Below are positions 34,312 to 43,407 of a DNA stretch of 63,254 nt, piece after piece. Each line of letters starts with the position of its first letter. Positions within the stretch are counted from its first letter, which is position 1. The notes below the pieces were generated by a model. That model saw only the letters and a list, made by a program, of their open reading frames with translations, had not been told where the DNA came from and searched no databases. This DNA comes from an uncultured Collinsella sp. (GTDB lineage: Bacteria > Actinomycetota > Coriobacteriia > Coriobacteriales > Coriobacteriaceae): positions 1-63,254 of the forward strand of contig CAJMHR010000008.1 of the NCBI GenBank assembly GCA_905213265.1. Reading direction: 5' to 3'. The translations under genes were made by a program, and so were the position numbers.

Positions 34312-34902
34312 ATGAGTCCCATTCAAATCGCCCTGCTGCTGCTCGCTGTTGCCGGCGTGTGGGCCATCGTTGAGCTCGCGCTTACCCTGCGCAAGACCCG
34401 CACCGTTGTCGACTCGCTCGATAAGACCGTTAACGACCTCAACAACACCATCGCCGAGGCTCAGCCTGTGGTGGCAAAGCTCGATGGCGCTGTCGATGAG
34501 CTTACGCCGGCGCTTGCCCAGATGGAGCCGCTGCTTAAGTCGAGCAAGACGGCAGTTGATGCCCTTACCTCCAATCTCGTAGAGGTCGAAGCCGTGGTTC
34601 GCGACATTTCTGAGGTCACCGGTAGCATGGCCGAGGCCAGCAATGCTGTGTCGAGCGTGACTGATTCTGCGGCAGGTGCCGTGCAGAAACTCTTTAACAA
34701 GGTGAAGGCTCCCGCGGCCGACGCTGAGCGCAAGCTTTCCGCTGCCGAAGAAGCCGAGCAGCCGACCGAGCGTGTCCTGATTGGCGAAGCCGGGGACGAT
34801 GTCGCTGCTGGTGACAATGATGCACAGAAGCCTGCTGCTAAAGCAGCCCAGTATTACACCTACACGCCCGCCGAGACCTCTGAGGAGTCCTGCGATGAGT
34901 AG
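34312..34902 (+). CDS. Membrane-anchored DUF948-like protein with coiled coil
   Basis: 196 aa. One N-terminal membrane segment (residues 3-22) is followed by a polar helix with repeats of spaced hydrophobic residues (VDSLDKTVNDLNNTI; ELTPALAQMEPLL), like DUF948/YoxC-type general stress proteins. The C-terminal third is Ala/Glu-rich and disordered. ATG 34312 follows GGGAGG (34301-34306). It overlaps the RsbW-like gene by 8 bp and heads the sigma-factor operon, so a stress or envelope role is plausible but unproven. Confidence 0.72.
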   Translation: MSPIQIALLLLAVAGVWAIVELALTLRKTRTVVDSLDKTVNDLNNTIAEAQPVVAKLDGAVDELTPALAQMEPLLKSSKTAVDALTSNLVEVEAVVRDISEVTGSMAEASNAVSSVTDSAAGAVQKLFNKVKAPAADAERKLSAAEEAEQPTERVLIGEAGDDVAAGDNDAQKPAAKAAQYYTYTPAETSEESCDE

Positions 34903-35272
34903 CGAAGCAACTTGCCCCATTACGCTGACCGTTGCCGGCGACCCGCGTCTGGCGCGCCTTGTGCGCATGACGGCTGCAAATGTCGGTGCGCTCTGCTCCA
35001 TGTCCGTCGATCGCATCGAGGACATTCGTATGGCTGCCGAGGAAGCATTTATTTTCGGCTGCACGGCTGTTGATTCCGATGACATCTCGATCAAATTCGA
35101 TGTCGACGAATCTCACGTTGGCATGACCTTTACCTTTGGCGACCAGGCCACCGTCGACGAGGATGACCAGGCCGCTGTGTATGCCGAGCTCATTTTGGCG
35201 AGCGTGTGCGATTCCTACGAAAAGACTGCGGCGCCCCTGACGCTTTCCCTCGACCTCAAGGCGGATATCTAA
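34895..35272 (+). CDS. RsbW/SpoIIAB-like ATPase-fold protein, probable anti-sigma factor
   Basis: 125 aa, directly upstream of a SigB-type sigma gene in the position of rsbW. The N-terminal pattern (VRMTAANVGAL, then DRIEDIRMAAEEAF) aligns with the GHKL kinase fold of RsbW. The usual N-box reads EACTNA; here it is EEAFIFGC, so the Mg-binding asparagine is missing, and the later glycine boxes are weak. It may bind sigma without kinase activity. No anti-anti-sigma gene is next to it. Its stop is one base from the sigma start codon. Confidence 0.68.
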   Translation: MSSEATCPITLTVAGDPRLARLVRMTAANVGALCSMSVDRIEDIRMAAEEAFIFGCTAVDSDDISIKFDVDESHVGMTFTFGDQATVDEDDQAAVYAELILASVCDSYEKTAAPLTLSLDLKADI

Positions 35273-35273
35273 T

Positions 35274-36065
35274 ATGACCGAACGTTCCCGGAGCGGTAAG
35301 ACCGCTTGGGACAAGGAGAAAACCCGCGAGCTGTTTCGTCGCTATAAAGAGACCGGTGACCCGGACGCACGCGAGCAGCTCGTCATGTCCCACATGAACC
35401 TGGTAAGGTTTCTTGCCAACAAATTTAAGAATCGCGGCGAGCCGCTCGATGATCTGATGCAGGTTGGCTATTTGGGCCTGCTCAAGGCTATCGACCGCTT
35501 TGACCCCGAGCGCGGACTCGAGTTCACGACGTTTGCGACACCCACTATCCTGGGCGAGATTAAACGCCATTTCCGTGACAAGGGCTGGAGTGTGCGCGTG
35601 CCGCGCCGTCTGCAGGAGCTCTCGGCCAAGGTCAACCAGGCTACTGACAAACTTACCAACGAGCTGCAGCGTTCGCCCAAGGTTGAGGAGATCGCTGAGT
35701 ATCTAGATGTGACTGTCGATGAGGTCCTCGAGGCTATGGAATCGTCTTCGGCCTATACCTCGGTGCCCATCGAGGCTCCTGGTGCGTCCGATTCCGACGA
35801 TGCCCCTTCGATTCTCGACCGTTACGCCGACGACGACAACGAGCTCGACTTTACCGATGACCGCCTAGTGATCGAGGAAGCCATCCGTGATTTCTCGCCG
35901 CGCGAGCGCGAGGTGATCGAGCTGCGCTTTGTGAAGGGCATGACCCAGATCGAGATCGCCAAGAAGCTGGGTATTTCTCAGGTGCAGGTTTCGCGTCTGC
36001 TGCGCCGCACGCTTAAGAAGATTCAGGACAAGATCGACCCCGACGGAGTGATGATTCGTTCATGA
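35274..36065 (+). CDS. SigB/SigF/SigG-family RNA polymerase sigma factor
   Basis: 263 aa. Region 2 has LVMSHMNLVRFLANKF, DDLMQVGYLGLLKAIDRFDPERGLEF and TFATPTILGEIKRHFRDKGW. Region 3 has VPRRLQELS. Region 4 has FSPREREVIELRFVKGMTQIEIAKKLGISQVQVSRLLRR. The TPTILGEIKRHFRD form is that of the general stress / sporulation group. With an RsbW-like gene upstream it is probably a stress sigma under partner-switch control. Its stop overlaps the start of the permease gene. Confidence 0.9.
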   Translation: MTERSRSGKTAWDKEKTRELFRRYKETGDPDAREQLVMSHMNLVRFLANKFKNRGEPLDDLMQVGYLGLLKAIDRFDPERGLEFTTFATPTILGEIKRHFRDKGWSVRVPRRLQELSAKVNQATDKLTNELQRSPKVEEIAEYLDVTVDEVLEAMESSSAYTSVPIEAPGASDSDDAPSILDRYADDDNELDFTDDRLVIEEAIRDFSPREREVIELRFVKGMTQIEIAKKLGISQVQVSRLLRRTLKKIQDKIDPDGVMIRS

Positions 36066-37474
36066 GTGAACACCCCCAACAAACCGATCGCGTGCTGCGC
36101 GACACCCGCATTCTGACGCTTCGCATTTGGGCTGTTGTCGGCTGCATTGTCATCGCCGCTGTCATCTTTAACCTTATGGGCATCCTGGCGCCGGTTATCG
36201 AGTTTCTCGCTGTTGGTTCCATCATTGCCTTTGTGATGTCCCCGATCACCAACTGGCTCGAGCACCATGGCGTGAATCGCGGCATCGGTTCGCTTATCGC
36301 GCTTATTGTTGTTGTTGCCGTGCTCGTCGGTGTCGTTTGCATCTTGTCGCCGATTCTCTTTGGTCAGATCATGGAAGTCCTGAGCCGCCTGCCCGAGCAG
36401 CTTCGTGTTGCGGGTGGCGATCTCAATGAGATGATCTCGCATGCCAAGACGCTCAATAACACGCCGCTCAAGGAGTATTTGGACGATAATCTTTCGTCGC
36501 TGGTTACCGTGGCATCGAAGTATGTGTCTCAGATTGCTGCCGAGCTTGGCCGCGGTGTGTTCCCGCTCATCACCAATACGGCCTCGCAGTTGTTCGTGAT
36601 CTTCCTTGGTCTGGTGCTTGCCTACTGGATGGCCTGCGACTACCCTCGCATGCATCACGAGATTTGCACCATCATCGGTCAGGAGAAGGAGACCTCGTAC
36701 CGCTTTATGGTCGCCATCCTTTCTCGCTCTGTCGGCGGCTACATGCGCGGTATGGTCGTGACGTCCATCTGCGGTGGTTTCCTCGCCTTTATCGGCTTCC
36801 TGATTATCGGCCATCCGTATGCGGCGCTCATGGCTATCTTCACTGGCATCATGCACTTGGTTCCGGTCGTCGGTCCCTGGGTGAGCGCGGCAATCGCCAC
36901 GGTACTCGGCTTTATGTTCAGCCCCATGTTGGCGTTATGGACGCTCATCGTGACGATGGTCGCGCAAAACGTCACCGACAATGTGATTTCGCCTAAGGTC
37001 ATGCAGAGCTCAGTGCAGGTGCATCCCATTATGAGCCTTACGGCTCTCGTTATTGGTTCGGCACTCATGGGGCCCATCGGCATGATTATTGCCATCCCGC
37101 TTTGTGCGGCCCTCAAGGGCATCTTCGTGTACTACTTCGAGAATGAGACCGGCCGTCAGCTTGTGGCCTATGACGGAGCCGTGTTTAAGGGCACGCCGTA
37201 CCGCGATGCCGATGGCAACCCGGTCGCCGCCTACGACGCGCTCGGCGACGACACCTTCATCTATGAGTCCGAGCTCATCGGTAACGAGACTGCGCCCGAG
37301 GCCAAGGCCATGCCCAAGCCCGAGCTCGATAATCCCTGGATTAAGCTCTCGGGCCTGCAACCCGATGCCACGGGCTTCTTCAAGAACCCCTTCGCCAAAG
37401 ACGATGATTCCAACTCGGACGACGATACCAATACCGGCATCGACGGCTCCATGGACGATTCGGATTCTAAATAG
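36062..37474 (+). CDS. AI-2E (TqsA/PerM-like) family transporter
   Basis: 470 aa with about eight membrane segments and the AI-2E family signature (IPLIT-like FPLITNTASQLF; GVPYAAL-like GHPYAALMAIFTG; LVPVVGPWVSAAIA; NVTDNVISPKVM; HPIMSLTALVIGSALMGPIGM). The C-terminal ~110 residues are cytoplasmic, acidic and low complexity. Substrate not deducible; some relatives are Na+/H+ antiporters. It is coupled to the sigma gene by an ATGA overlap. Confidence 0.88.
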   Translation: MSEHPQQTDRVLRDTRILTLRIWAVVGCIVIAAVIFNLMGILAPVIEFLAVGSIIAFVMSPITNWLEHHGVNRGIGSLIALIVVVAVLVGVVCILSPILFGQIMEVLSRLPEQLRVAGGDLNEMISHAKTLNNTPLKEYLDDNLSSLVTVASKYVSQIAAELGRGVFPLITNTASQLFVIFLGLVLAYWMACDYPRMHHEICTIIGQEKETSYRFMVAILSRSVGGYMRGMVVTSICGGFLAFIGFLIIGHPYAALMAIFTGIMHLVPVVGPWVSAAIATVLGFMFSPMLALWTLIVTMVAQNVTDNVISPKVMQSSVQVHPIMSLTALVIGSALMGPIGMIIAIPLCAALKGIFVYYFENETGRQLVAYDGAVFKGTPYRDADGNPVAAYDALGDDTFIYESELIGNETAPEAKAMPKPELDNPWIKLSGLQPDATGFFKNPFAKDDDSNSDDDTNTGIDGSMDDSDSK

Positions 37475-37480
37475 GTTCTA

Positions 37481-37720
37481 TTAACGTTTCTTGAAGTTGT
37501 AAATGACAAGAAACGCGACCAAAGCGATTGATAAGGGGCCGGCTACATAGAAAAAGAGAACGTCAATTGCGCGTAGAGTGTAATAAGCCTTATCGCCGGA
37601 CATTACTGTATACAATATGTATCCAAATGATGGTTGGTTTGCGTACCAGCATGAGAAGGCTAAGAGCGCTAAAAGTGCTACAACCAGAAGTGCATTCAGG
37701 ACAAATCGTTTGCTTTTCAT
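37481..37720 (-). CDS. Small two-helix membrane protein, unknown function
   Basis: 79 aa: MKSKRF basic start, hydrophobic helix about 7-25 (with cysteine in AFSCWYAN), polar middle, hydrophobic helix about 50-74, and a KKR end. A real start is supported by AAGGAG six to seven bases before ATG 37720 on the minus strand. Base and codon use are clearly more AT-rich than the neighbours, suggesting recent acquisition. It lies convergent to the AI-2E permease gene and is not recognised as a known family. Confidence 0.62.
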   Translation of the reverse strand: MKSKRFVLNALLVVALLALLAFSCWYANQPSFGYILYTVMSGDKAYYTLRAIDVLFFYVAGPLSIALVAFLVIYNFKKR

Positions 37721-37812
37721 CGATCGCTCCTTCCGGGTGAATCTTATATGCAATTATACAGCAGTCCTTTTTCAAAGGATCGCGCAGTACTAAATAACGT
37801 GCACTTTCGCTG

Positions 37813-37842
37813 GAGGGTCGCTGTTTGGCGACCCTCTTTTTT
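37813..37842 (+). terminator. Strong intrinsic terminator upstream of alaS
   Basis: Perfect 9-bp stem (37813-37821 with 37828-37836), 6-nt loop and six T (37837-37842). The + strand region in front of it (37475-37812) has no + strand gene, so it may end read-through from the permease or mark a short untranslated transcript. Confidence 0.85.
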
Positions 37843-37868
37843 GCACGGGGGCGGTTGGATGGTAATAT
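37841..37868 (+). promoter_or_regulatory. Candidate alaS promoter
   Basis: TTGCAC (37841-37846) and TAATAT (37863-37868) with a 16-nt spacer, just after the terminator and 47 bp before the alaS start. Confidence 0.4.
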
Positions 37869-37914
37869 CGTTACGTTTGAACTGTTTCGATGTGAAACCG
37901 AGGAGATTCCCTCT

Positions 37915-40572
37915 ATGAGTGCTGACTACCCGTCAATGACTACGGCCGAGATTCGCTCTAAGTTCCTCAACTTCTTTGAGGAGCGCGGTCTTAAGCTCTA
38001 TCCTTCTTCGTCCCTCGTCCCCGACGATCCTTCTCTGCTGCTTGCCAACGCCGGCATGAACCAGTTTAAGGAGTACTACCAGGGCAAGAAGACCATGAAG
38101 GAGATTGGCGCGATCTCCTGCCAGAAGTGCGTCCGCACCAACGACATCGACTGCATCGGCGAGGACGGCCGTCACCTGTCGTTCTTCGAGATGCTCGGCG
38201 ATTTCTCTTTTGGCGGCGTCTCCAAGGAGCAGGCTTGCGCCTGGGCCTTTGAGCTCATCACCAAGGAGTTCAAGCTGCCGCTCGACCGCCTGTACTTTAC
38301 CGTCTTTACCGAGGACGATGAGACCCATGACGTGTGGCGCTCCCTGGGCGTTGCCGAGGACCACATCTCCCGCTTGGGCGAGGACGACAACTTCTGGGCC
38401 GCTGGCCCCACCGGCCCCTGCGGTCCGTGCTCCGAGATCTATTTTGACATGGGCGAGGAGGTCGGTTGCGGCAGCCCCGACTGCAAGCCCGGCTGCGACT
38501 GCGACCGCTTCCTTGAGTTCTGGAACCTCGTGTTTACCCAGTACGACCGCCAGGAGGACGGCTCCATGCCGGAGCTGCCGCACCGCAACCTCGATACGGG
38601 CATGGGTCTGGAGCGCATGGCCGCTATCATGCAGCACAAGACCGCTAACTACGACGGCGATCTGATGCAGCATCTCATCAAGCTCGGTGAGGAGATCAGC
38701 GGCAAGACCTATGACGCCGATGACTACTCCGGTGCCAGCCGCTCGCTGCGCATTATCGCCGATCACTCCCGTGCCGTCGACTTTATGATCTCGGACGGCA
38801 TCCTGCCCGGCAACGAGGGCCGCGAGTATGTCCTTCGCCGCCTGCTCCGCCGCGCCGTGTTCCACGGTCGCCTGTTGGGCATCGAGGGTGCCTTCCTGAC
38901 CAAGTTTATCGACGAGGTCAACGCTCAGATGGGTGAGGCCTATCCCGAGCTTCTCAAGAACCTCGCGCTCGTCAAGGGCATCGTTGCCTCCGAGGAGGAG
39001 CGTTTTTCCACGACGCTCGACAACGGCCGCGTTTACCTGGATGAGGCCCTGGCCGCGCTCGCCGAGGGCGCTGTGCTTCCGGGCGACGTTGCCTTTAAGC
39101 TGCACGACACCTTTGGTTTCCCCATCGACCTGACCGTCGAGATCGCCGGCGCCGCTGGCCATGACGTCGACATGGACGGCTTCACCGCCTACATGGAGGA
39201 CCAGAAGGCCCGCGCCCGCGCCAACGCCAAGGGCGATGCCTGGGGCAGCTTCAACGACGTGTGGGTCGAGCTTTCCGACAAGGTTGCCGCGACCGAGTTC
39301 GACGGCTATGACAACGACGTCATCGAGGGCGCCAAGGTTGTCGCCATCGTTCGCAACGGCGAGTCCGTCGAGTCCGCTGCCGCCGGCGAGGACGTCGAGG
39401 TCATGCTCGACCGCACCCCGTTCTACGCCGAGATGGGCGGCCAGCAGGGCGACGCCGGCAAGCTTTCCGCCGAGGGCGTTGCGCTGACTGTTGCCGACAC
39501 CAAAAACCACAACGGCCTGTATGCCCATGTCGCGCACGTTGCCGAGGGCACGCTGACCGTCGGTGCCACCGTGACTGCCGCGCTCGACGCCGAGCGCCGT
39601 GGTTTCCTGCGCCGAAACCACACCGCCACCCACCTGCTCGACGCCGCCCTTAAGCAGGTCCTGGGCGAGCATGTCTCCCAGGCCGGCTCGCTGGTGACGC
39701 CCGAGCACCTGCGCTTTGACTTCACGCACTTCGAGGCCCTGTCTTCCGAGCAGCTCAAGGCTGTCGAGGACCTGGTCAACCAGCAGATCTTCGCTTCCAA
39801 GCCGGTCGTGACCCGCGTCATGGGCATCGACGAGGCCAAGGCCGCCGGTGCTGTCGCCCTCTTTGGCGAGAAGTACGGCGACGTCGTCCGCGTCGTCTCC
39901 GTAGGCGCCGAGGACCAGCCGTTCTCCCGCGAGCTCTGCGGTGGCACGCATGCCGCCAACACCGCCGAGATCGGTCTGTTCAAGATCATCTCCGAGTCCT
40001 CCACGGGCTCGAATGTCCGCCGTATCGAGGCCGTGACCTCCAAGGGCGCTCTCGACTACATGGCCGACCGTCTGGCGCTCGTCGACGCCGCCGCCGCTGC
40101 GCTCAAGTGCCGTGTCGACGAGGTTCCCGCCCGCGTGGAGAACCTGCAGGCCGAGCTGCGCGAGACTTCCGGCAAGCTCAAGAAGGCGCTCACCGGTGGC
40201 TCCTCCGATGCGATCTCCAGCGCCATCGACGGCGCTGTCGAGCTGAACGGCTACAAGCTCGTCGTCGCTGAGCTCCAGGGCCTTGAGGCTGCCGACCTGC
40301 GCAACGTTTGGGATACCGTGCACCAGAAGGTCGCCGGCCCCGTCGCCTGCGTCGTTGCCAGCGTGACCGAGAAGGGCACCCCGGCTCTGCTCGCTGCCGG
40401 CTCCGATGACGCCGTGAAGGCCGGTTTCCACGCCGGTAACGTGATCAAGCAGATTGCGGGCCTGGTCGACGGTCGCGGTGGCGGTCGTCCCAACATGGCC
40501 CAGGCCGGTGGCAAGAACGCCGCCGGTATCGCCGATGCCCTCGCGGCCGCCAAGACCGCGCTCGGCGCCTAA
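37915..40572 (+). CDS. alaS: Alanine-tRNA ligase
   Basis: 885-aa class II synthetase. Aminoacylation domain (TTAEIRSKFLNFFEERG; GMNQFK; FFEMLGDFSFG; GPCGPCSEI), editing domain with HTATHLLDAAL and the zinc segment CGGTHAANTAEIG near residue 680, and a C-Ala domain at the end (RGGGRPNMAQAGG). A cysteine-rich insert (CGSPDCKPGCDCDRF) near 185 is typical of bacterial AlaRS. ATG 37915 is nine bases after GAGGAG. Confidence 0.96.
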   Translation: MSADYPSMTTAEIRSKFLNFFEERGLKLYPSSSLVPDDPSLLLANAGMNQFKEYYQGKKTMKEIGAISCQKCVRTNDIDCIGEDGRHLSFFEMLGDFSFGGVSKEQACAWAFELITKEFKLPLDRLYFTVFTEDDETHDVWRSLGVAEDHISRLGEDDNFWAAGPTGPCGPCSEIYFDMGEEVGCGSPDCKPGCDCDRFLEFWNLVFTQYDRQEDGSMPELPHRNLDTGMGLERMAAIMQHKTANYDGDLMQHLIKLGEEISGKTYDADDYSGASRSLRIIADHSRAVDFMISDGILPGNEGREYVLRRLLRRAVFHGRLLGIEGAFLTKFIDEVNAQMGEAYPELLKNLALVKGIVASEEERFSTTLDNGRVYLDEALAALAEGAVLPGDVAFKLHDTFGFPIDLTVEIAGAAGHDVDMDGFTAYMEDQKARARANAKGDAWGSFNDVWVELSDKVAATEFDGYDNDVIEGAKVVAIVRNGESVESAAAGEDVEVMLDRTPFYAEMGGQQGDAGKLSAEGVALTVADTKNHNGLYAHVAHVAEGTLTVGATVTAALDAERRGFLRRNHTATHLLDAALKQVLGEHVSQAGSLVTPEHLRFDFTHFEALSSEQLKAVEDLVNQQIFASKPVVTRVMGIDEAKAAGAVALFGEKYGDVVRVVSVGAEDQPFSRELCGGTHAANTAEIGLFKIISESSTGSNVRRIEAVTSKGALDYMADRLALVDAAAAALKCRVDEVPARVENLQAELRETSGKLKKALTGGSSDAISSAIDGAVELNGYKLVVAELQGLEAADLRNVWDTVHQKVAGPVACVVASVTEKGTPALLAAGSDDAVKAGFHAGNVIKQIAGLVDGRGGGRPNMAQAGGKNAAGIADALAAAKTALGA

Positions 40573-40589
40573 GAACCTAAGTAGTCGCT

Positions 40590-41018
40590 GTGGTCGCGCT
40601 CGCACTGGACATAGGGGAGACCAGGATTGGCATTGCCGTCTCGAGTCGTGATGGCAAGATGGCAATGCCTGTCAAGGTGCTTCCGGCTGCCGAGGTCACC
40701 GGTATGGCAAAGACGTTTCGCTACCTGGTCGAGGACTATGAGCCCGATATCCTGGTAAGCGGACGTCCTTTGACCATGGCCGGTGAACCCGGCCCCCAGG
40801 CCGAGCGCGTCGCCGCCGTGGCCCAAAAGATTGCCGACGAGCTCGACCTTCCGCTGGAGTTTGAGGACGAGCGTCTGTCCTCGCAGGAGGCCAAGCGAAT
40901 CCTGCGAGAGCAGGGGCTCAACGAAAAGCAGATGAGGGGCAAGATTGACATGATCGCCGCCAGCCTGTTCTTGCAGACATGGCTCGATCGTAAAAACGAG
41001 GAGGTTCAGCATGCCTAG
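40590..41018 (+). CDS. ruvX: Holliday junction resolvase-like RuvX (YqgF)
   Basis: 142-aa RNase H-fold protein: LALDIGETRIGIA (first catalytic aspartate), ILVSGRPLTMAGEPGPQ, EFEDERLSSQEA and KIDMIAASLFLQTWLD (last aspartate). Family members act in 16S rRNA 5'-end maturation and/or junction resolution. GTG start with little ribosome-binding site, 17 bp after alaS. It overlaps mltG by 8 bp; alaS-ruvX-mltG is a common order. Confidence 0.92.
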   Translation: MVALALDIGETRIGIAVSSRDGKMAMPVKVLPAAEVTGMAKTFRYLVEDYEPDILVSGRPLTMAGEPGPQAERVAAVAQKIADELDLPLEFEDERLSSQEAKRILREQGLNEKQMRGKIDMIAASLFLQTWLDRKNEEVQHA

Positions 41019-42366
41019 CGCTTCCGATCCGCGCCAGCAGAATCGTACACGGCAGCCCGTGCCGCGCCCTGCTCAGCCTGGCCAGCGCTCGGCGCAGCCG
41101 ACGCAGCGTTCGGCTCGGCCTACTCAGCGTGCTGCTCAACAGCTCGCCGCTCGTCCCGCGCAGCCCGCTGGCGGCGCTCGTTTTAAGCAGCAGGCTCCTG
41201 CCCAGCGCACGCAGGGGCAGGCCCCGCAATCACGCTCCTACGCACATCATGCTCATGGCTCGCACGGCGTTGCTCCGGCCACGCGCTCGAGCTATAACAC
41301 GCACGCCCGCCGTGGTGCCCAAAAGAAAAGCTCCCCGGTGCCTATGATTATCGGTGGCGTCGTCGCCGTGCTTGCGCTTGTCGCGATCGTTTTCTTTGTC
41401 GTGCCGGCCGTCAAGGGCTTCTTTGGCGGTGAGGATGCGAAAGTCGCTGCTGGCCAGCAAGTTACTATCACGATTCCCGATGGTGCTTCGGGTGATACCA
41501 TCGCTTCGATTCTCTCCGAGAACCATATCGTCGAAGATCCCAAGGATTATTATGCTGCGGTCAAAAAGCTCAACGCCGATATGTCGCTTAAGCCGGGTAA
41601 GTATTCGTTTACCACGCTTATGGACGCCACGAAGGTCGTCCAGCAGCTTATGGAAGGTCCCAACGCCGGCTCCGATGCGCTCACGATTCCTGAGGGCCTG
41701 ACGGTCGATCAGGTCGCCGACCGCGTGGCCAAGGCGTACGACAGCATTTCTAAGGAAGACTTCCTTAACCGGGCTAAGGCGAGCAATTATGTGAATGATT
41801 ACGCTTTCCTTAAAGACGCCGCGAACGATTCGCTCGAGGGCTTCCTATTCCCCAAGACGTATTCGCTGGGTAAGGACCCAAGCGCCGATGATGTGATTCG
41901 CGCTATGCTTGACCAGTTCAACGCCGAGTATAAGTCGCTTGACTTTGCCAGCTGCGAGGCCAAGATCAAGGAGCGCTATGGCGTGGAGATGTCCGATTAC
42001 GACATCGTTAACCTTGCCTCGATTGTCGAGCGCGAGGGCCTCAACGCCGATCAGCGCGCGCATGTGGCATCGGTTTTCTATAACCGTCTGGCGGGCAAGC
42101 TCGATGGCCTGCGTTACCTCAACAGCGATGCGACCATGATGTATGTCACCGGCGGCGAGGTTACCGCCGACGACCTGCAGAGCGATAGCCCGTATAACAC
42201 CTATAAGCATGAGGGCCTGCCGCCCACGCCCATCTGCTCTCCGTCGCTCGAGGCGCTCAAGGCTACCCTTGAGCCGACCGACTCCGATGACCTGTATTTC
42301 TACATTACGCAGGACGAGGAGTACTTCTCGCAAACCTACGAAGAGCATCAACAGTCTTGGAATTAA
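41011..42366 (+). CDS. mltG: Endolytic transglycosylase MltG
   Basis: 451 aa. Residues 1-108 are a Pro/Gln/Arg/Ala-rich disordered cytoplasmic tail. One membrane segment lies at about 110-130. The YceG domain follows, with a LysM-like portion (ITIPDGASGDTIASIL) and the catalytic glutamate in LASIVEREGLN near residue 338. FYNRLAGKLDGLRYLNSDATMMYV and GLPPTPICSPSLEAL confirm the family. It cleaves nascent peptidoglycan strands. The start has GAGGAGG upstream. Confidence 0.93.
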   Translation: MPSASDPRQQNRTRQPVPRPAQPGQRSAQPTQRSARPTQRAAQQLAARPAQPAGGARFKQQAPAQRTQGQAPQSRSYAHHAHGSHGVAPATRSSYNTHARRGAQKKSSPVPMIIGGVVAVLALVAIVFFVVPAVKGFFGGEDAKVAAGQQVTITIPDGASGDTIASILSENHIVEDPKDYYAAVKKLNADMSLKPGKYSFTTLMDATKVVQQLMEGPNAGSDALTIPEGLTVDQVADRVAKAYDSISKEDFLNRAKASNYVNDYAFLKDAANDSLEGFLFPKTYSLGKDPSADDVIRAMLDQFNAEYKSLDFASCEAKIKERYGVEMSDYDIVNLASIVEREGLNADQRAHVASVFYNRLAGKLDGLRYLNSDATMMYVTGGEVTADDLQSDSPYNTYKHEGLPPTPICSPSLEALKATLEPTDSDDLYFYITQDEEYFSQTYEEHQQSWN

Positions 42367-42367
42367 C

Positions 42368-42865
42368 ATGAGGATTTTTAGCCCCAAACGATACGTTGCC
42401 TCGGTCGATCGCATCGACCTTGATACCCTGTGGGCCGACGGCAAACGCGCCATTCTGCTCGATCGCGATAACACCCTGGTGCCGCGCGACACCGAGCAGG
42501 TTCCCGCCGCGGTTTCCGCTTGGCTCGATACCGCCCGCGCCAAAGGCTTTAAGCTGTGCATGGTGTCCAACAACTGGCATCGCGACCAGGTCATGAGCTC
42601 TGCACGCGAGCTGGGACTCGAGGCCATTAGCCACGCCATGAAGCCGGCGCCGTTTGCCCTCAAGGCGGGTCTTAAGCGCCTCGGCGCCACGGCCGACGAG
42701 GCGGTGCTGATCGGTGATCAGCTCTACACTGACGTGTGGAGCGGCAATTTTGCCGGCGTCGATACTATCCTGGTTAAGCCGCAGGCAACCCAGGACCTGT
42801 GGTACACGCAGATCTTCCGTATCTTTGAGCGCCGGGCCCTGCGCGACCTTCCCTGCGAGGAATAG
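42368..42865 (+). CDS. YqeG-family HAD-IIIA phosphatase
   Basis: 165 aa. The HAD nucleophile motif is LLDRDNTLVPRD (D-x-D), motif II VSNN (threonine/serine site) and the C-terminal GDQLYTDVWSGN aspartates. The length matches YqeG. Substrate unknown; homologues are often near aroE/aroD-type and ribosome genes. Two bases after mltG and eight before aroK. Confidence 0.85.
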   Translation: MRIFSPKRYVASVDRIDLDTLWADGKRAILLDRDNTLVPRDTEQVPAAVSAWLDTARAKGFKLCMVSNNWHRDQVMSSARELGLEAISHAMKPAPFALKAGLKRLGATADEAVLIGDQLYTDVWSGNFAGVDTILVKPQATQDLWYTQIFRIFERRALRDLPCEE

Positions 42866-42873
42866 GTTTCGCC

Positions 42874-43407
42874 ATGTCTCAGCACATCAAACACGGCTGC
42901 GACCATATCTTCTTTATCGGCTTTTTGGGCGCGGGCAAATCGACGCTCGCGCGCAACGTCGGCACTATGTTCAAGCGGCGTTTTATCGATACCGACCGAC
43001 TGGTCGTGCGCCGTTGCGGTAAGTCGGTAACCGAGATTTTTGAGACCGAGGGCGAGGATCGTTTTCGTGAGCTCGAGACCTCGGCGCTCCGTTCGCTCCA
43101 AAGTGAGCGCAGCCTGTTGGTTTCGTGCGGGGGCGGCATTGTCGAGACGCCGGTGAACATTGAGCTGATGCACGAAATGGGTACGTGCGTGTACCTCGAG
43201 GGTGACTTCGAGGATTCGATTCGCCAGATTCGTCGGTCCGACACGCGTCCCGATTTCCGCTCGCCCGAGCATGCCGCGCGCCTGTTTGAGCATCGCCGTC
43301 CGCTGTATCGACAGGCCGCCGACCTTACCCTTGATATTCGCAACAAGTCCTTCGAGGACGTTTCCTACCTTTGTGCCGAGATGCTTTTGGAGCGTGGGCT
43401 GCTATGA
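42874..43407 (+). CDS. aroK: Shikimate kinase
   Basis: 177 aa. Walker A FLGAGKST near residue 17, shikimate-binding DTDRLVVRRCG, RFRELE, CGGGIVETP, and the lid region with RRSDTRPDF. These are the expected nucleotide and shikimate sites, so it should be active. It belongs to the shikimate pathway and is paired with the aroB-like gene, which overlaps its stop codon (ATGA). Confidence 0.92.
   Translation: MSQHIKHGCDHIFFIGFLGAGKSTLARNVGTMFKRRFIDTDRLVVRRCGKSVTEIFETEGEDRFRELETSALRSLQSERSLLVSCGGGIVETPVNIELMHEMGTCVYLEGDFEDSIRQIRRSDTRPDFRSPEHAARLFEHRRPLYRQAADLTLDIRNKSFEDVSYLCAEMLLERGLL

Noticed and set aside
37933..40665. 910-aa open frame antisense to alaS
   Set aside because: Same codon-bias shadow effect; it has no ribosome-binding site or recognisable domain.
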